This document shows, one piece after another, positions 45,205 through 56,632 of a DNA stretch of 64,000 nt (position 1 is its first letter; the number at the start of each line of letters is the position of its first letter). Below the pieces are notes generated by a model, which did no database searches, was not told where the DNA came from, and saw nothing but the letters and a program-made list of their open reading frames with translations. The DNA lies in the NCBI GenBank assembly GCA_009809945.1, contig WTPW01000157.1:307762-371761 (forward strand), written 5' to 3'. This stretch comes from Gigaspora margarita (Eukaryota; Glomeromycota; Glomeromycetes; Diversisporales; Gigasporaceae). Position numbers and translations under genes: made by a program.

Positions 45205-46240
45205 GTGCATATTGGTATTTTACTCATATTTCTTTTTTCTGTCTTCTGAGTTTCAGGATATTTTTCTGCTATATTTTTTCAAGGTACACTTATCTTCCTG
45301 TATTTTTCCTAGAAGTGTTACAATTTTCTATCCAATTTCTGCTTAGTGCTCTTTTAACTTCTTTCACTTTTTTCCTTGTTTGATATGAGGGAGGATTGTC
45401 CGTTTCCTCTTCTGCTAAATCACAGCACTCACACTTCTTAAGTATAGTAAGGCCTTGCTCGTTCACTAAGTCTTGGGTCCAATGTTTTATTATGAACTCT
45501 CGTGAGGTTTTCTTTTTAGCAATTCTTTCGATTTCTGGTTTGGCTGCTGCGTTTCCAAAAACTAGCCACTCTCATTTTCTTCTATCCTCACTTATTTTTT
45601 CCAGGTCAGCCTTTATATATACGAGGTTTTCTACTTCTAGTGGGACTTTTAATTTTCTGTTTAGAATGTTTGTTATCAAGTCCTTTTTGAGACTTTTATA
45701 CCAATTTGGAACTCTTTCTTTTGCCATTAAACCTCTTAGTTGTCTAATTTGCTTCTATGATAATATTCTTTCACCTTTCGCATCTAGGGTTTGCTCTAAC
45801 AGAAAGAGATGTAGTTTTTTGTCTTCTAAAAAAGCTTGTAGATCCTTTTCTTTTAACAAATTTGTAATTTCTGTTCCTGTTTCTTCTAATTTGCAGGACA
45901 TCTCCAACTCTTCTGATCTGAAGCTAATATTTAGCTTTCTTGCTTCCAATATTACTTTGAAGGCTAAGTTGTTTTTTACTTTACAACTCTTCAACCTTTT
46001 TGTCTCTAAACCCAGAATGCAGGATGTACTTTTGCATCTTAGCTGTGCCTGCTTTAGTCTTATTCAAACCACTTGCCCCAAATCTTATTTGTTATTCAGC
46101 CTAGCTGTAATTTCTGTGAAATGATGCACAAGCTGGTTTTGTCACATTGATTTTACTCCAACAATGTTCGCATGTATCAGAGTTGCATTAGGTACTGTGT
46201 ACATCATTTCTGCTTTATTTTTAATTAATATTAGAAGAGG
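45205..46240 (-). pseudogene. LINE-B ORF2 C-terminal linker
   Basis: The minus-strand frame includes KKVEEL / KSCKVKNNLAFKVILEARKL (45994-45755), SEELEMSCKLEETGTEITNL, RQLRGLMAKERVPNWYKSLK, EFIIKHWTQDLVNEQGLTIL and KKCECCDLAEEETDNPPSYQ. It lies between RT and RNase H, as in RNase H-bearing LINEs. The long plus-strand ORF 45396-46124 is its shadow. It ends at the right LTR of the inserted element. Confidence 0.7.
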
Positions 46241-46282
46241 GCTTTGCAACTTTTCGCAGTTTTTATGAGACAGTATACAGTG

Positions 46283-47700
46283 CTATAACCTATATTCCAA
46301 ACGTAGTAGTAGAACAATATTGTTTATATATGCCATGTGTACTAATGAGGCCTTCTTTTTTTTAATTCCACTAACTATTGTTTGGATTTCCTCCTTTACT
46401 ATTTTAATAGCATGCTGAATTTCTGCTTTTTCTGATATCCAAACTCCTAAAAATCTTGTTAACTCCTTTTCTTTCTTAATGGTTATGACTTTATTATTTG
46501 GTCCAAACTTGATACTATCTTGTCTTCCCATCTTGTTGCGTATGTTTAGTGCCAATAATTCTGACTTTTTACTATTGATCTCAATATTGTTTACTTAATA
46601 GAATTCTTCTGCTACCTCGAGTATTTGTTCCAACTCTAACTTACTCCTTGCCAAATAAGTAGTATTATTAGCATAGGCCAGCACTGGTACTTGCAGTTCC
46701 TGTACTTCAACTGTGTTTCTTCTTATGCTAGTTGGCCATATTAGCTGTATTTTATAGCCTTTGTTCCTTTCTTTTTGAATCTCTACCAGAAGCGGATCAT
46801 AGAATATTTTCCATACCAGGAGTAATATGACCTCCCTCTGGTCTATTCTATCTCCTACAACAAATTTTTCTGTATTTTCCACTTCTGTTATTACTTCTAT
46901 CTCTCTATTTTTGTATAGGTTTAAAATAAACTCTACTGTCACTTCTAGAATCATGATACATTCTAGTGCTAACTGTAGCATTTCAATGTTCACAGTATCG
47001 AAGGCCTTTTTCACATCCTGGAATAGGATCCAAATTTCCTTTTTGCTCTCTCTGGTGTCTTCCAGAATACAATTTAGCAAGTGCACCGGTCTGCTATACC
47101 TTCTTCCTGTAAACCTGCAAAGTTCCTTCCTTTTAGAATGTCCCTTTGTTTTAGAATTGATCTGAGCCTATTATTCAGAACCCTTACAACTAATTTTTTA
47201 AAGGTCTCTATTAAGAAAATAGGTCTCATATTATTTAACCCATAGCACTAGTCTTCCTGCTTGGGTATTGGGTACAGCATACTGAGATTCCATTTTTTTG
47301 GTATGTTTCCTTCCTTTAAGCATCTGCCAGCTAAGTATCAAAACAACTTTTTTGCATATCCATTAACCTTTTTTATTATTGGGCACGTAATACCAGACAT
47401 GCCTGGTGCAAACTTGCTTTTAGTTTGTTCTAGTGCATCTCCCCATTTCTCTTCTGTTACTTCTTCCAGAAGGGGCTCATACTACTTAGCATTTATCTCT
47501 TTTATTGGGTAGAACTTGTTTTTTCATCTTCTAGAGAAATTACCTGCTAGAAATGCTCATTTTCTAAATTGTTGTATGAAGTAACTTCTAACTTCCTCTA
47601 GTACTTTTCTATATTCATTCACTAATTCCTCTTCTTCTTCTTTAGTACTTCTTACTACTCTGTCTAATTGAATTTTTTTTTTGAGGTCAGTCTAATAATC
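46283..47700 (-). pseudogene. LINE-B reverse transcriptase, catalytic Asp pair lost
   Basis: The minus strand reads EIWILFQDVKKAFDTVNIEM (first catalytic Asp, about 47015), FILNLYKNREIEVITEVENT, GDRIDQREVILLLVWKIFYD and VLAYANNTTYLARSKLELEQ. The usual YADD box is YANN (46664-46680): both Asp codons are AAT instead of GAT. A second open block (46555-46283: RNKMGRQDSIKFGPNNKV, ITIKKEKELTRFLGVWISEK) is the downstream palm/thumb, including FLGVWIS. Upstream pieces toward 47700 are shifted but keep the lineage character. The product is enzymatically dead. Confidence 0.88.
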
Positions 47701-48330
47701 TGTCTATCATACTTCTTTGTTTTTTGACTATCATCTCGTATCTAGCTTCTATACATGCCTGAATTCTTCTTTTATCCTCACTTTTCTTGGCCTTTTTGTT
47801 AGAATTCTCTACCATGTTTTCAAATTATCAGATACTGTTAAATAATCCTGCTTCGCTACTTCTACCACTTCTAGACCCTAGCAGTTTTTAAACAGTTCAA
47901 TAAATTGTTCTAACTCTTCAACCTCCTGAACTGTGATTTCTCTTTCTTAGTTTCCTACACCATTTGCCTAATGTTCGAATATTCTTCCTGAGCTTTTTGT
48001 TTTTTGCGTCTGTGTAGAATATATCTTCTACTCATGGGGGTTTTTTTTTGTAGCAGTTTGCTTGCAGCTGATTTCTTTATACTACTTTTGATAATGTCCT
48101 ATAGCTCATCCAAGGTTTTGTTTTTTAATGTATGATGATCCAATACATCGCTCTGTATGCTCTCTTGTTCACTATTCTTCGAGAGTTTTTTCTTTAATTC
48201 TTTATTCAATTCGGCTTGGTACTCTTTCCAATTCTTTTCATTAGTACTTTTCATGTTGATCTCTAGTCTTTTCCTTCTTATTCTCCTGTTTCTGCTTGAC
48301 TTCTTTTCTGCAGGTTTAATCCTGTTTCTA
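47701..48330 (-). pseudogene. LINE-B ORF2 segment between endonuclease and RT
   Basis: The minus strand carries a Lys/Glu/Arg-rich, mostly helical reading broken by several shifts (for example the EKTRDQHEKY region). No motif is expected in this linker and none is seen. Its placement between clear EN and RT blocks supports the assignment. Confidence 0.55.
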
Positions 48331-49080
48331 GCTGCATAAGAATTGCTTAATGATCACTGCTCATTCTAAACTCCATGTCTTTGGTTTGCATACCAAAATA
48401 CTTTGTTTCTATTGACCATCAACCCATATAGTATCAATTCTTGAACACGCTTTCTTGTATCTCCAAGTTGGTTGTCCTGTGGAGTTGGATTTGTAAAAAA
48501 TATCTGCAAAACTCTTTTTCCTTAAAAGCTGCGCAATTTGCTTCTTTTTCTCTTTTCTGTTTCGTTTCTTTGGCCTTTTCCGTTTCATTCCTTTGGATCC
48601 AAATTTATGCTCTGGTTTATGTTCACATTGAAGTCTCCCATAATTACATACTTTTGCGCTTTCTTTTTCGTTTCTAAATCCTTATACATTTTTTCAGGTA
48701 TTCTTTTATACTTTTTTGTACCTCTGTACTTGTTGGTGCTATATATACCACAATAATATTTATTGAGAGGCCTTTAAAATCCAAAGTTATCTCAAAAATA
48801 TACGAGTTTTCTTTGTTCACCTTTACTACTTGTTTCTCCTAGTGTTTGTCAATTATAATTCTGACACCAGAGCCTTTTTTCTTTTTATCTTCTGTGGAGG
48901 ACCAGAAACCCCTTACACTATCATTTCCTTTTAAAATAAACTTTCCTTCTTTTTCTGATAGGTTTGTCTCCACTATACCTATAATATTAATTCTCTTTTC
49001 CTCCATAAAATCCAAGATATTATCCAACCTTCCCTTATTTGTTTTAAGTCCGTTTATATTATGAAATCCCATTTCTAATA
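48331..49080 (-). pseudogene. LINE-B APE-type endonuclease
   Basis: ATG at 49072 gives MGFHNINGLKTNKGRLDNIL (N of HNINGL), INIIGIVETNLSEKEGKF (catalytic Glu in ETN), SGVRIIID, then, after shifts, MGDFNVNIN (about 48600-48635), SRIDTIWVD (about 48430) and SSDH (about 48345). These are the metal-binding and catalytic motifs of exonuclease-endonuclease-phosphatase domains that nick the target DNA of LINEs. The motif order and spacing are right; frameshifts and stops (SSDH-stop-AIL) inactivate it. Confidence 0.88.
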
Positions 49081-49590
49081 TACTGTAATTGTTGTTTTCT
49101 GATTTTTCTATCTCTTTTACCCCTTTTCCACAGTAATTCTTCTCCTCTCTCTTCGCTTTTAGCCCTCCTCCTCTTGTTCATTTGGGTAGAGAAATGTCTC
49201 TACCCTTTTCTTTATAAAGGCCCTTGGCAACTTTCAGAAGCGATTGGGGATGTTAGTCCCCTTATCCATACTCTCTAAAAGTGTAAGTCTATTTAATATT
49301 TCTGACAGAATTTGGAAATTTTCTGTTTCTACTAGGGTTGTAGGTTTGTTTTCAGAGTTCTTAAATTCCAATTTGCATCTTGATTGAATGAGTGTGTGGC
49401 TTCTTTGTTCCATTCGATTTTCTTTATATGTTCTATTTATATCTTTTGAGCCTTTTGTTGTGTAATGTGTACCTGTTAGATAATTTCCTAAAAAGGCTTG
49501 TCGATTCTTCTCTTTATTTTGGGTCTGTATATAATTCGTTCTTGCATAACATAAATCTTTCTTATTTGTAGCTATGTAATCTATTTGTTT

Positions 49591-50953
49591 CTATTCTAGT
49601 TTTGTGTTATAGTAGAACACTTCTGAAGCCTGAGCAGCTTTATAACTTGTTTCTGAGCTAAAGTATACATGGGCTACTCCCCTTTGGTTACCATGCCAGT
49701 TACTTAGGATGTGCACTGCCTTTGCTTCTACTTTTTTTAATTGTTGCAGTAATAATGTATCTACTGCATGTTTGGGCAGATTCTTGATAACTAATTTGTA
49801 TTTGTTTCTTGACTCCAGTTCCTCTATATCAAATCTTCCTAGAGTTATTCTGTATGTTTTGCCTTCATCTAAATACACTGACCAACTGTTTTTCAAGGCC
49901 TTTTTCTTTCTGTTTACTAGGGTTCTGCAATTTGATTAGATCTTCAAATATTTGAATCAAATATTTGATCAAATTCAAATTCAAATTTGACTATATTTGA
50001 TTTGATCAAATTCAAATCTGGCCAAATTTGATTTGATTTGACAAATATTTAATTTGATTTAAAAATTACTATTAAAAATTCAAATTCAAATCAAATTCAA
50101 ATCCAAATATTTGAATCAAATCAAATTCAAATCAGAGTTAATTTGATTTGATCAAATTCAAATTGACCCAATATTTGATTTGAATTTGAGGAACCCTACT
50201 GCTTACTATCTGCTTTTAACTTGATATATGCCACTTTAGACTTTTTGCCATGTTGCCATGCTATAATTGATGCTGTACCAAAAAAACTTAAATATTTTTT
50301 AATTGCTCTAGTATCTACTTTTTCTAGTAAATCCTATATTGTGAGATAGTATTGTGTTTTTCTTTCTTTTTTTTTGCTCCAGAAGATTTTTTTTGGTGCC
50401 CAAATTGAGTTGTATATATCTTTGTATTTTTTCTGTCTTTTTCTGTCCTTTATATCTACTGCTTTAATATTACTTTGACTTGGTATTGACTGTTAGAACT
50501 TCTCTTCCAATCCATAATCCCAGGTTCTGCATTCTGATTCCAGAAAGAGAGTTTTGCTTTCTTCTGATTTGTTAACACTAGCTATTGCTGACTTATTGTG
50601 ATCTTCTTTTTGTTCTTCTTCTAAAGTTCTTTTTTTCTCTTTGTTAGTTAATACTTTGTGGAGTTGGCAGGGCACTTTTTCTAGTCTGATAATTGTTCTA
50701 TTTGTTGCAGTAGAGTGTTGTGGTTTTTTTTTGTTTGGGTTTTTATGATTTATTAACTCATCTCTACTTGTGTAATTGCTTCTTTGCGTATTACTTTATG
50801 ACTTAACCAGTCATATAGTTCAATTGCATTCCTTATTGTTGCAATTATTTGTAGTTGTTCATGCCCTAAAAAATTTATGCAATATCTGTATCTTTTTTAA
50901 GCATGAGCACTTTATGTTCTGACCAAAAGGCCTCTCTTTCCTCTTTTGATTTA
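49591..50953 (-). pseudogene. LINE-B ORF1 (RRM-like nucleic-acid-binding protein)
   Basis: The minus strand reads, from 50953, NKSKEEREAFWSEHKVLML, a charged region (50675-50493: TLEEEQKEDHNKSAIASVNK) and a first RRM-like block (TRAIKKYLSFFGTASIIAWQ, KSKVAYIKLKADSK). After a MITE comes a second (YKLVIKNLPKHAVDTLLLQQ ... GVAHVYFSSETSYKAAQASE, 49896-49591), whose beta-alpha-beta pattern and G-V-A-H-V-Y-F resemble RNP1. ORF1 proteins of LINEs bind the RNA. The N-terminal part lies beyond the TTAA nest at 55291-55745. Several stops and shifts. Confidence 0.7.
49918..50198. mobile_element. hAT-type MITE built of ATTTGA/TCAAAT repeats, 281 bp
   Basis: The ends TAGGGTTC / GAACCCTA have the hAT-like TAGNG start, with 8-bp flanks ctgtttac (49910-49917) and ctgcttac (50199-50206), one transition apart. 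The interior consists almost entirely of short words atttgatttgatcaaat and tcaaattcaaat in both orientations, so it folds in many ways. It splits LINE-B ORF1. Confidence 0.82.
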
Positions 50954-51644
50954 TTAAGGGTAGGGTGAACATAGATCATTTTTAATAGTGATTACGTTGT
51001 AATCATATGAAATTAGGTGATCAACCAATTAGAATTGTAAACAACATAGATCTGACCAATTAGAATTAGCAATTTTTGTACTACCTGATAGTCAGGGAAT
51101 ATATTACACCTATTAATATATGAGTTTCAGTTCATAATAAAAATTATAATAAAAATATATAAATTTACTTTAAACTTTAAGCACATTAGCAAATTTATAG
51201 TCCGAAATCTTTCGAAAGATCTTGCATTACTGCAAAATCTTTCGAAAGATTTCGTATAACACAATATATTTCAAAATATTTCGAAATATATTTCGAAATA
51301 TTTTAGCTTTCGAAATATTTCGAAAATAGTTTCGAAATATTTCGAAAGTNGATTTGAAATATTTTTCAAAATATTTTGTAATCGAAATAATTCAAAATAT
51401 TTTAGAACTGGCTGGATCAGCTGGATCAGAATATGTAACCTGGGTCATGCCAAGGACGCATTGGACTATATTTTTGAAATAGTTCAAAATTTTGTATTAT
51501 GTATCGAAATTAATCTACAAATTCTGTATTACATGATCAGATCAGATCTTTGTTTATAAATTAGATCTTCTATACAGTTTTACATTGTTTTTTTCCTTTT
51601 GCTTTAACAATTACATAGTGTTTTGAATCACCAGGTAAAAAAAA

Positions 51645-52367
51645 NNNNNNNNNNNNNNNNNNNNNNNNNNNNNNNNNNNNNNNNNNNNNNNNNNNNNNNN
51701 NNNNNNNNNNNNNNNNNNNNNNNNNNNNNNNNNNNNNNNNNNNNNNNNNNNNNNNNNNNNNNNNNNNNNNNNNNNNNNNNNNNNNNNNNNNNNNNNNNNN
51801 NNNNNNNNNNNNNNNNNNNNNNNNNNNNNNNNNNNNNNNNNNNNNNNNNNNNNNNNNNNNNNNNNNNNNNNNNNNNNNNNNNNNNNNNNNNNNNNNNNNN
51901 NNNNNNNNNNNNNNNNNNNNNNNNNNNNNNNNNNNNNNNNNNNNNNNNNNNNNNNNNNNNNNNNNNNNNNNNNNNNNNNNNNNNNNNNNNNNNNNNNNNN
52001 NNNNNNNNNNNNNNNNNNNNNNNNNNNNNNNNNNNNNNNNNNNNNNNNNNNNNNNNNNNNNNNNNNNNNNNNNNNNNNNNNNNNNNNNNNNNNNNNNNNN
52101 NNNNNNNNNNNNNNNNNNNNNNNNNNNNNNNNNNNNNNNNNNNNNNNNNNNNNNNNNNNNNNNNNNNNNNNNNNNNNNNNNNNNNNNNNNNNNNNNNNNN
52201 NNNNNNNNNNNNNNNNNNNNNNNNNNNNNNNNNNNNNNNNNNNNNNNNNNNNNNNNNNNNNNNNNNNNNNNNNNNNNNNNNNNNNNNNNNNNNNNNNNNN
52301 NNNNNNNNNNNNNNNNNNNNNNNNNNNNNNNNNNNNNNNNNNNNNNNNNNNNNNNNNNNNNNNNNNN
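51645..52367. other. Assembly gap (723 N)
   Basis: Unresolved bases inside the TTTCGAAA element; any open frame drawn through it is an artefact. Confidence 1.
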
Positions 52368-53250
52368 TTTTTTTGTTTTTGTTTTTGTTTTTTTTATTGT
52401 CTTTTTTAATATTCTGGCAATTTGTGAGAAAAATAACATAGGTTTTTCAACACTTTGCAAGTAAATCCAAACTTTTTCACCACTTTGCAAAAATATATAC
52501 AACTTTATTTTAGCAATTTCTATCACGAACTCTACATCAGGGAAATGAAGATTTGGGGTTTTATTTTTTTTTTATTCAGTTTGCTTATATTCCATTTTTT
52601 TTGTTTGTTTTCTTTTTACTTATTTTTTTAATTTTTATTTTTTTATTTATTTCAGCACATTTTAAAAACCTTCGACAATTTCTAAATTGCAAGAAACGAA
52701 CTCTTACTTTAGGGAAATAGAGATTTGGGTCTTCGTTTTTTTTATTTAGTTTGCTTATATTTTTGTTTTTTGGTTGTTTTTCTTTTTTTTACTTATTTTT
52801 TTAATTTTTTTTTATTTATTCCTAACTTTCTTTGGAACTTTGCAAGAAAATGATCTAACTTTTCTGGTACTTTACAAGAACACCAGCTCTAACTTCTCTG
52901 GCACTTTGCAAGAACAAACTGAATTTTTCCGAGAATACCAACACTTTTGAGAAGTGGTTTTTTTTTATTTTTCACTTCTCTACTATTTTTAGGAAGTATT
53001 TAAAAAGAAGAGCAAAACGAAGATGATAGCAAAAATAAAAGAATAGCCGAAGCGAACGATAGTTAAAACAAAGAAGCAAAATAATAGCTAACTAGGGTAA
53101 GCGAAAATAAGCATGTAGGGCTAGTTTTTTATGGGATTATATGCGAAGAAGTGCGAAAGTATTTTAAATACTGTTTTTTTTCATTTTCGGTTTTGTTTTT
53201 TTCATTTTTTTTTGGTTTCATTTTTTTTCATCATTTTTTTTCTTTTTTTT
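52368..53250. repeat. ~166-bp T-rich tandem repeat
   Basis: Units with caacactttgcaa, cagggaaatgaagatttggg, ttcagtttgcttatatt and ttttacttatttttttaat occur at about 52440-52640 and 52640-52830 and then degrade. An inverted set of the same units fills 63340-64000. Confidence 0.75.
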
Positions 53251-55290
53251 GTGTATAATATATGTATAATACCGGTAATATATAATAAAATATATAATAT
53301 TAAATAAAAATGTATATTTAATTTAAAATAAATTTAAAATATATAATGTATAATAATAAATAAAAAAATATAAAATTTTATATTAAAATGTGAAACAATG
53401 CGAAAACCTGTGAAAACGATCAAAAATTTGCAAAAGTGTGATTATGTGAATATGTATATCATTTATTTATTTTTTTTTAAAAAAATTTTGAAATTTTGCG
53501 AAATATTGCGATAATATGCAAAAAATTACCTCCTGTAACCCCAGAGGAGATAATTAGATACAAATTAGGTACGGGGTTGCATTGTTTTTATTTGCCCTAT
53601 TTCGCAATATTTTGCAATCATTTCGAAATATTTCAAAATTTCTTTCGAATTCTTTCGAAATAATTTTGATTTTGAAATATTTCGAAATATTTCGAAATAT
53701 TTCGAAATATTCGAAATATTTCGCATCGATCGCAATTCTTTCGAAAGATTTTGGCATGCAATTTCTTTCGAAAGATTTCGTATATTTATTTTGCTGATGC
53801 AAAACATTCTTTTCAGCTTACAAATTAACTTTTTTTCAAACTTTGGGATTAAGCATATCGAGGATAGTAGATTAAGGTTATTTAGAACACTTTTTTAAAA
53901 TTTTGCAAATTTTGTACAAATCAAAAATGTAACTTCATGAAAAACAAATATTTGCTAATTTTAAGATGATAAATATATGTAAAAACATGCTCTGAACAAC
54001 TTTACTTAGGCGACAAAAGTAGGTTATCTTGTAAGAAAAATGGGTTATCTATGTACTAAAGTTAAAATTTATCATATTTCGTGATAAAACTTTTTTCTTA
54101 TTAGGGGATTCGTTAAAACCAGATGCCATCACGTGACTGATATCCAATCAAAATTGTAAATTTTGATCATCATAGATCAGCCTGACGAGACAAAAACAAA
54201 GAAATCACCATAACTACAAGAAACGAGTATCTAAACCTATCTCAGAGCATTAATTAAAAATGTCAGGAAGGTAATTTTACCTATAAAACATTTCTAACCC
54301 TAACTTCAAACTAACACTTACCCTAATTTTAATTAAATAATAAAAAATATATAAAGGTACCTGGCTTTACAGTCCCCCTTATTAGGTAACCTACTTTGTG
54401 CTCTTAAGCAAAGTTGTTTGGCATATAATTTTACATTAAATCTAAAATTAAAACACGTTTTTCGAACCTTTTACTAAGTAAAAAATGGGTTTAAAGTTAG
54501 AAAAATTTTTTTTTTAAAGAAAATTTTTTTTAAAAAATTTTTTCGAACTTTAACCCTATCTTTTACTTAGTAAAAGGTTTAAAAAATGCGGTTTAACCTC
54601 AAATATAATATAAAATTATATGCTGAACAACTTTGCTTAAGAGCCCAAAGTAGGTTACCTAATAAGAAAAAATTTTTATCATGAAATATGATAAATTTTA
54701 ACTTTAGTACATAAATAACACATTTTTTTTACAAGATAACCTACTTTTGTCACCTAAGTAAAGTTGTTCAGAGCATGTTTTTACATATATTTATCATTTT
54801 AAAATTAGCAAATATTTGTTTTACGCGAAGTTACATTTTTGATTTGTACAAAATTTGCAAAATTTTAAAAAAGTGTTCTAAATAACCTTAATCTACTATT
54901 TTCGATATGCTTAATTCCAAAGTTTGAAAAAAAGTTAATCTGTAAGTGAAAAGAATGTTTTGCGTAAATTTTATAGTAAATTTATATATTTTTATTATAA
55001 TTTTTACTATTATTTGTCACTCGGTGTGACATGCACCCTAACTGCTAAGTAAATTTGGGTCTACCAAAGTTTTTTTATCAATATACAAAGATAGATTTTT
55101 TTAAATGATATAGGTTTTAAAATTTTACTATAACAAATAGAAAATATCAAATTATATACCACAAAATTTTAGGAAATATTGACTATAATTCTAAAAAGTT
55201 TTATTAGAAGCATATGTTTGATTTCTATATAAAATTTTGTAGTACCACATAAATCATATAAAAATTGATCTACATTTACTCTACCCTTAA

Positions 55291-55745
55291 ACAGACTCCT
55301 AAAATTTCTACTGCCAACATTTGTTGTATGGCTCATCTAATTTGGCTTAGTTATTGATGCATTTTCTATACTTGTTTGTTTATCGTTGCTTTTCTTCGTG
55401 TTTGTTTTGCTGATCCTGATCTATTACGTATTTAGCTTGTTTTGTTCTCTTTTTGGTAAGAGTTGTTTATTTTAGTGATCGCATGTTCTTTTGTTGTTAT
55501 ACGTGATTTGCAACTCAGAGTTTTGACAAATTCCCCAAAAAATCAAAAAAGTTTTTTACAAAAATTTGAATTCAAGAAAAAGTTCCTTATCTTTCTTTGA
55601 TCTTGCTGAAGTGTATTAACTAACTCTAGGTTATTTTAACTCTATTTTTCTTTTGGTTAGGAGCTCTCTGGGCTTTTTCTAATAAATTTTCCAGTTTTTC
55701 TTTATTGCCAAAAATGGTATTGAGGATTAGTGGAAAGAGTTCATC
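55291..55745 (-). pseudogene. LINE-B ORF1, N-terminal part
   Basis: The minus strand from about 55745 reads LNTIFGNKEKLENLLEKAQR and further Lys/Gln-rich pieces with several stops, and SHTTNVGSRNFRSLF just before the TTAA flank. It continues the frame found at 50953 once the nest is removed. The true start is not clear. Confidence 0.6.
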
Positions 55746-56061
55746 CTTTATTATTGCTTATCCTATACATTAAAAGACCAATTTTTAATTAAATATATAA
55801 TATAAAATCTGATTGGTCAATATTTATATTCAAGTATATTTAATTGATAATCTATCAGTTAACTGAAGAGTAACGAAATGTAGCGTGCTTCTATATAAAA
55901 ATTTTTCTTATTAAGTTAGCGATACATGTCCACTAATTAAAAGTTGTAGAGCTTGTTGAAACACATCTAACAGTAGTTAGATTATCCAAATTAGTTAGTA
56001 GATAGTAAGATATTATTGAAAAATGATTGGCAAACTATATAAAATCCTGTGAAGCAAATTT

Positions 56062-56405
56062 AAGAATGCATCAGTCCTAAAAAAGACCAGTCCAGGGCCG
56101 GTCCCAGACTGGGACCAATAAGGACCATGGGACTATTAAAGGACTGGTCCTGGAACTGGTTCTTGTAAACATAACTGTGATATTTGTATTACCCAATCAA
56201 ATTTCTTGATTAGATGTAATGTAGATTATATGATATTTGTTTATATCTGACAGTAAATAATTATGTCATTTTTGGGCAATAAAATCTTATGACATAATTA
56301 TTAAAGGACTGTTATGGGACCAAAGGACTGGACTGGACCATAAACACTATAATAATAGTCCTCTTAAGGACCAGACCAAACTGGACCAGACTGATTTATC
56401 TCTAT
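56062..56405. mobile_element. GGACC-rich insertion in the composite MITE
   Basis: About 340 bp absent from copy 1. The subterminal zones are full of ggaccagtcc / ggactggacc words in both orientations, with end-like tcagtcct and agactga. Flanks gcaaattt / gcagatta could be a decayed 8-bp duplication. Dense subterminal repeats and this length suggest a hAT-type MITE, with moderate confidence. Confidence 0.6.
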
Positions 56406-56632
56406 GCAGATTACTTATAAAAATCACTATAGGCAAAATGTGGCATGCTTCTATCTAAAAATTTTTCTTACTAAATTAATGATACATATCTACTAATTGA
56501 AAGTTGTAAAGCTCATTGAGATGCATCTAACAGTAGTTAGATCATCCAAATTGGTCTAGTAGATGGCGAGATATCACTAAAAAATGATTGGCAGACTATA
56601 TTAAATCTCTCTGTTTACAAACATTGTTTATA

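Larger units (their letters stand above)
51184..53798. mobile_element. TIR element with TTTCGAAA subterminal repeats, 3-4-bp TSD
   Basis: The left end (c)ATTAGCAAATTTATAGTCCG and right end TATATTTATTTTGCTGAT are inverted, each followed by CGAAATCTTTCGAAAGA. The host copy at 56.7 kb shows the empty site: aagcaaaac; gca is present on both sides here (51181-51183, 53799-53801). Subterminal zones (51205-51400, 53600-53770) are runs of ttcgaaatatttcgaaa. The middle holds an assembly gap and a ~166-bp T-rich tandem repeat. No transposase is readable, but 723 bases are unknown. Confidence 0.78.
51091..55045. mobile_element. Tc1/mariner-type foldback element copy 1, TA target, itself interrupted
   Basis: The ends GTCAGGGAATATATTACACC / ...GGTGTGACATGCACCCTAAC match the 1064-bp copy at 56633-57696 and are flanked by TA (51089-51090, 55046-55047). 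The two long arms (53800-54380 and 54600-54980) are nearly perfect inverted repeats around a hairpin near 54510. An extra ~200 bp at about 54110-54395 (gccatcacgtgactgatatc...) is absent from the sister copy. A 2.6-kb element lies in its left arm. Confidence 0.85.
50958..55286. mobile_element. TTAA-flanked MITE copy 2, expanded to 4.3 kb by nested insertions
   Basis: The left end GGGTAGGGTGAACATAGATC and the right end ...GATCTACATTTACTCTACCC are the ends of the 368-bp element at 32078-32445, with TTAA on both sides (50954-50957, 55287-55290). Left half 50958-51090 and right half 55046-55286 are separated by a TA-flanked element. Rejoining the TTAA flanks gives continuous LINE-B ORF1 sequence (RSLFNKSKEE). 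Confidence 0.88.
37690..55745 (-). mobile_element. LINE-B, non-LTR retrotransposon, split by four insertions
   Basis: Minus-strand order: ORF1 start region (55745-55291 and 50953 to about 49590), APE endonuclease (49080-48340), RT (about 47700-46283), C-terminal linker (46240-45205), RNase H (39780-39220) and a Zn-type tail with 3' UTR (to about 37690). Insertions are the TTAA nest (50958-55286), a hAT-type MITE (49918-50198), an LTR element (39781-45204) and a MITE (38531-38870). Its GC content and codon use are visibly higher than those of LINE-A. About 7.6 kb remain after subtracting the inserts. Confidence 0.85.

Noticed and set aside
45396-46124. 242-aa plus-strand ORF, the longest clean ORF of the region
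   Set aside because: It is the antisense shadow of the LINE-B linker, whose minus-strand reading has lineage-specific motifs and continues the RT-to-RNase H order.
51570-52526. Long open frames across the N run (both strands)
   Set aside because: They exist only because unknown bases cannot contain stops; the real sequence on either side is low-complexity.
53554-53807. Overlapping ORFs on both strands in the TTTCGAAA run
   Set aside because: Short palindromic repeats generate open frames on both strands; no protein character beyond the repeat.
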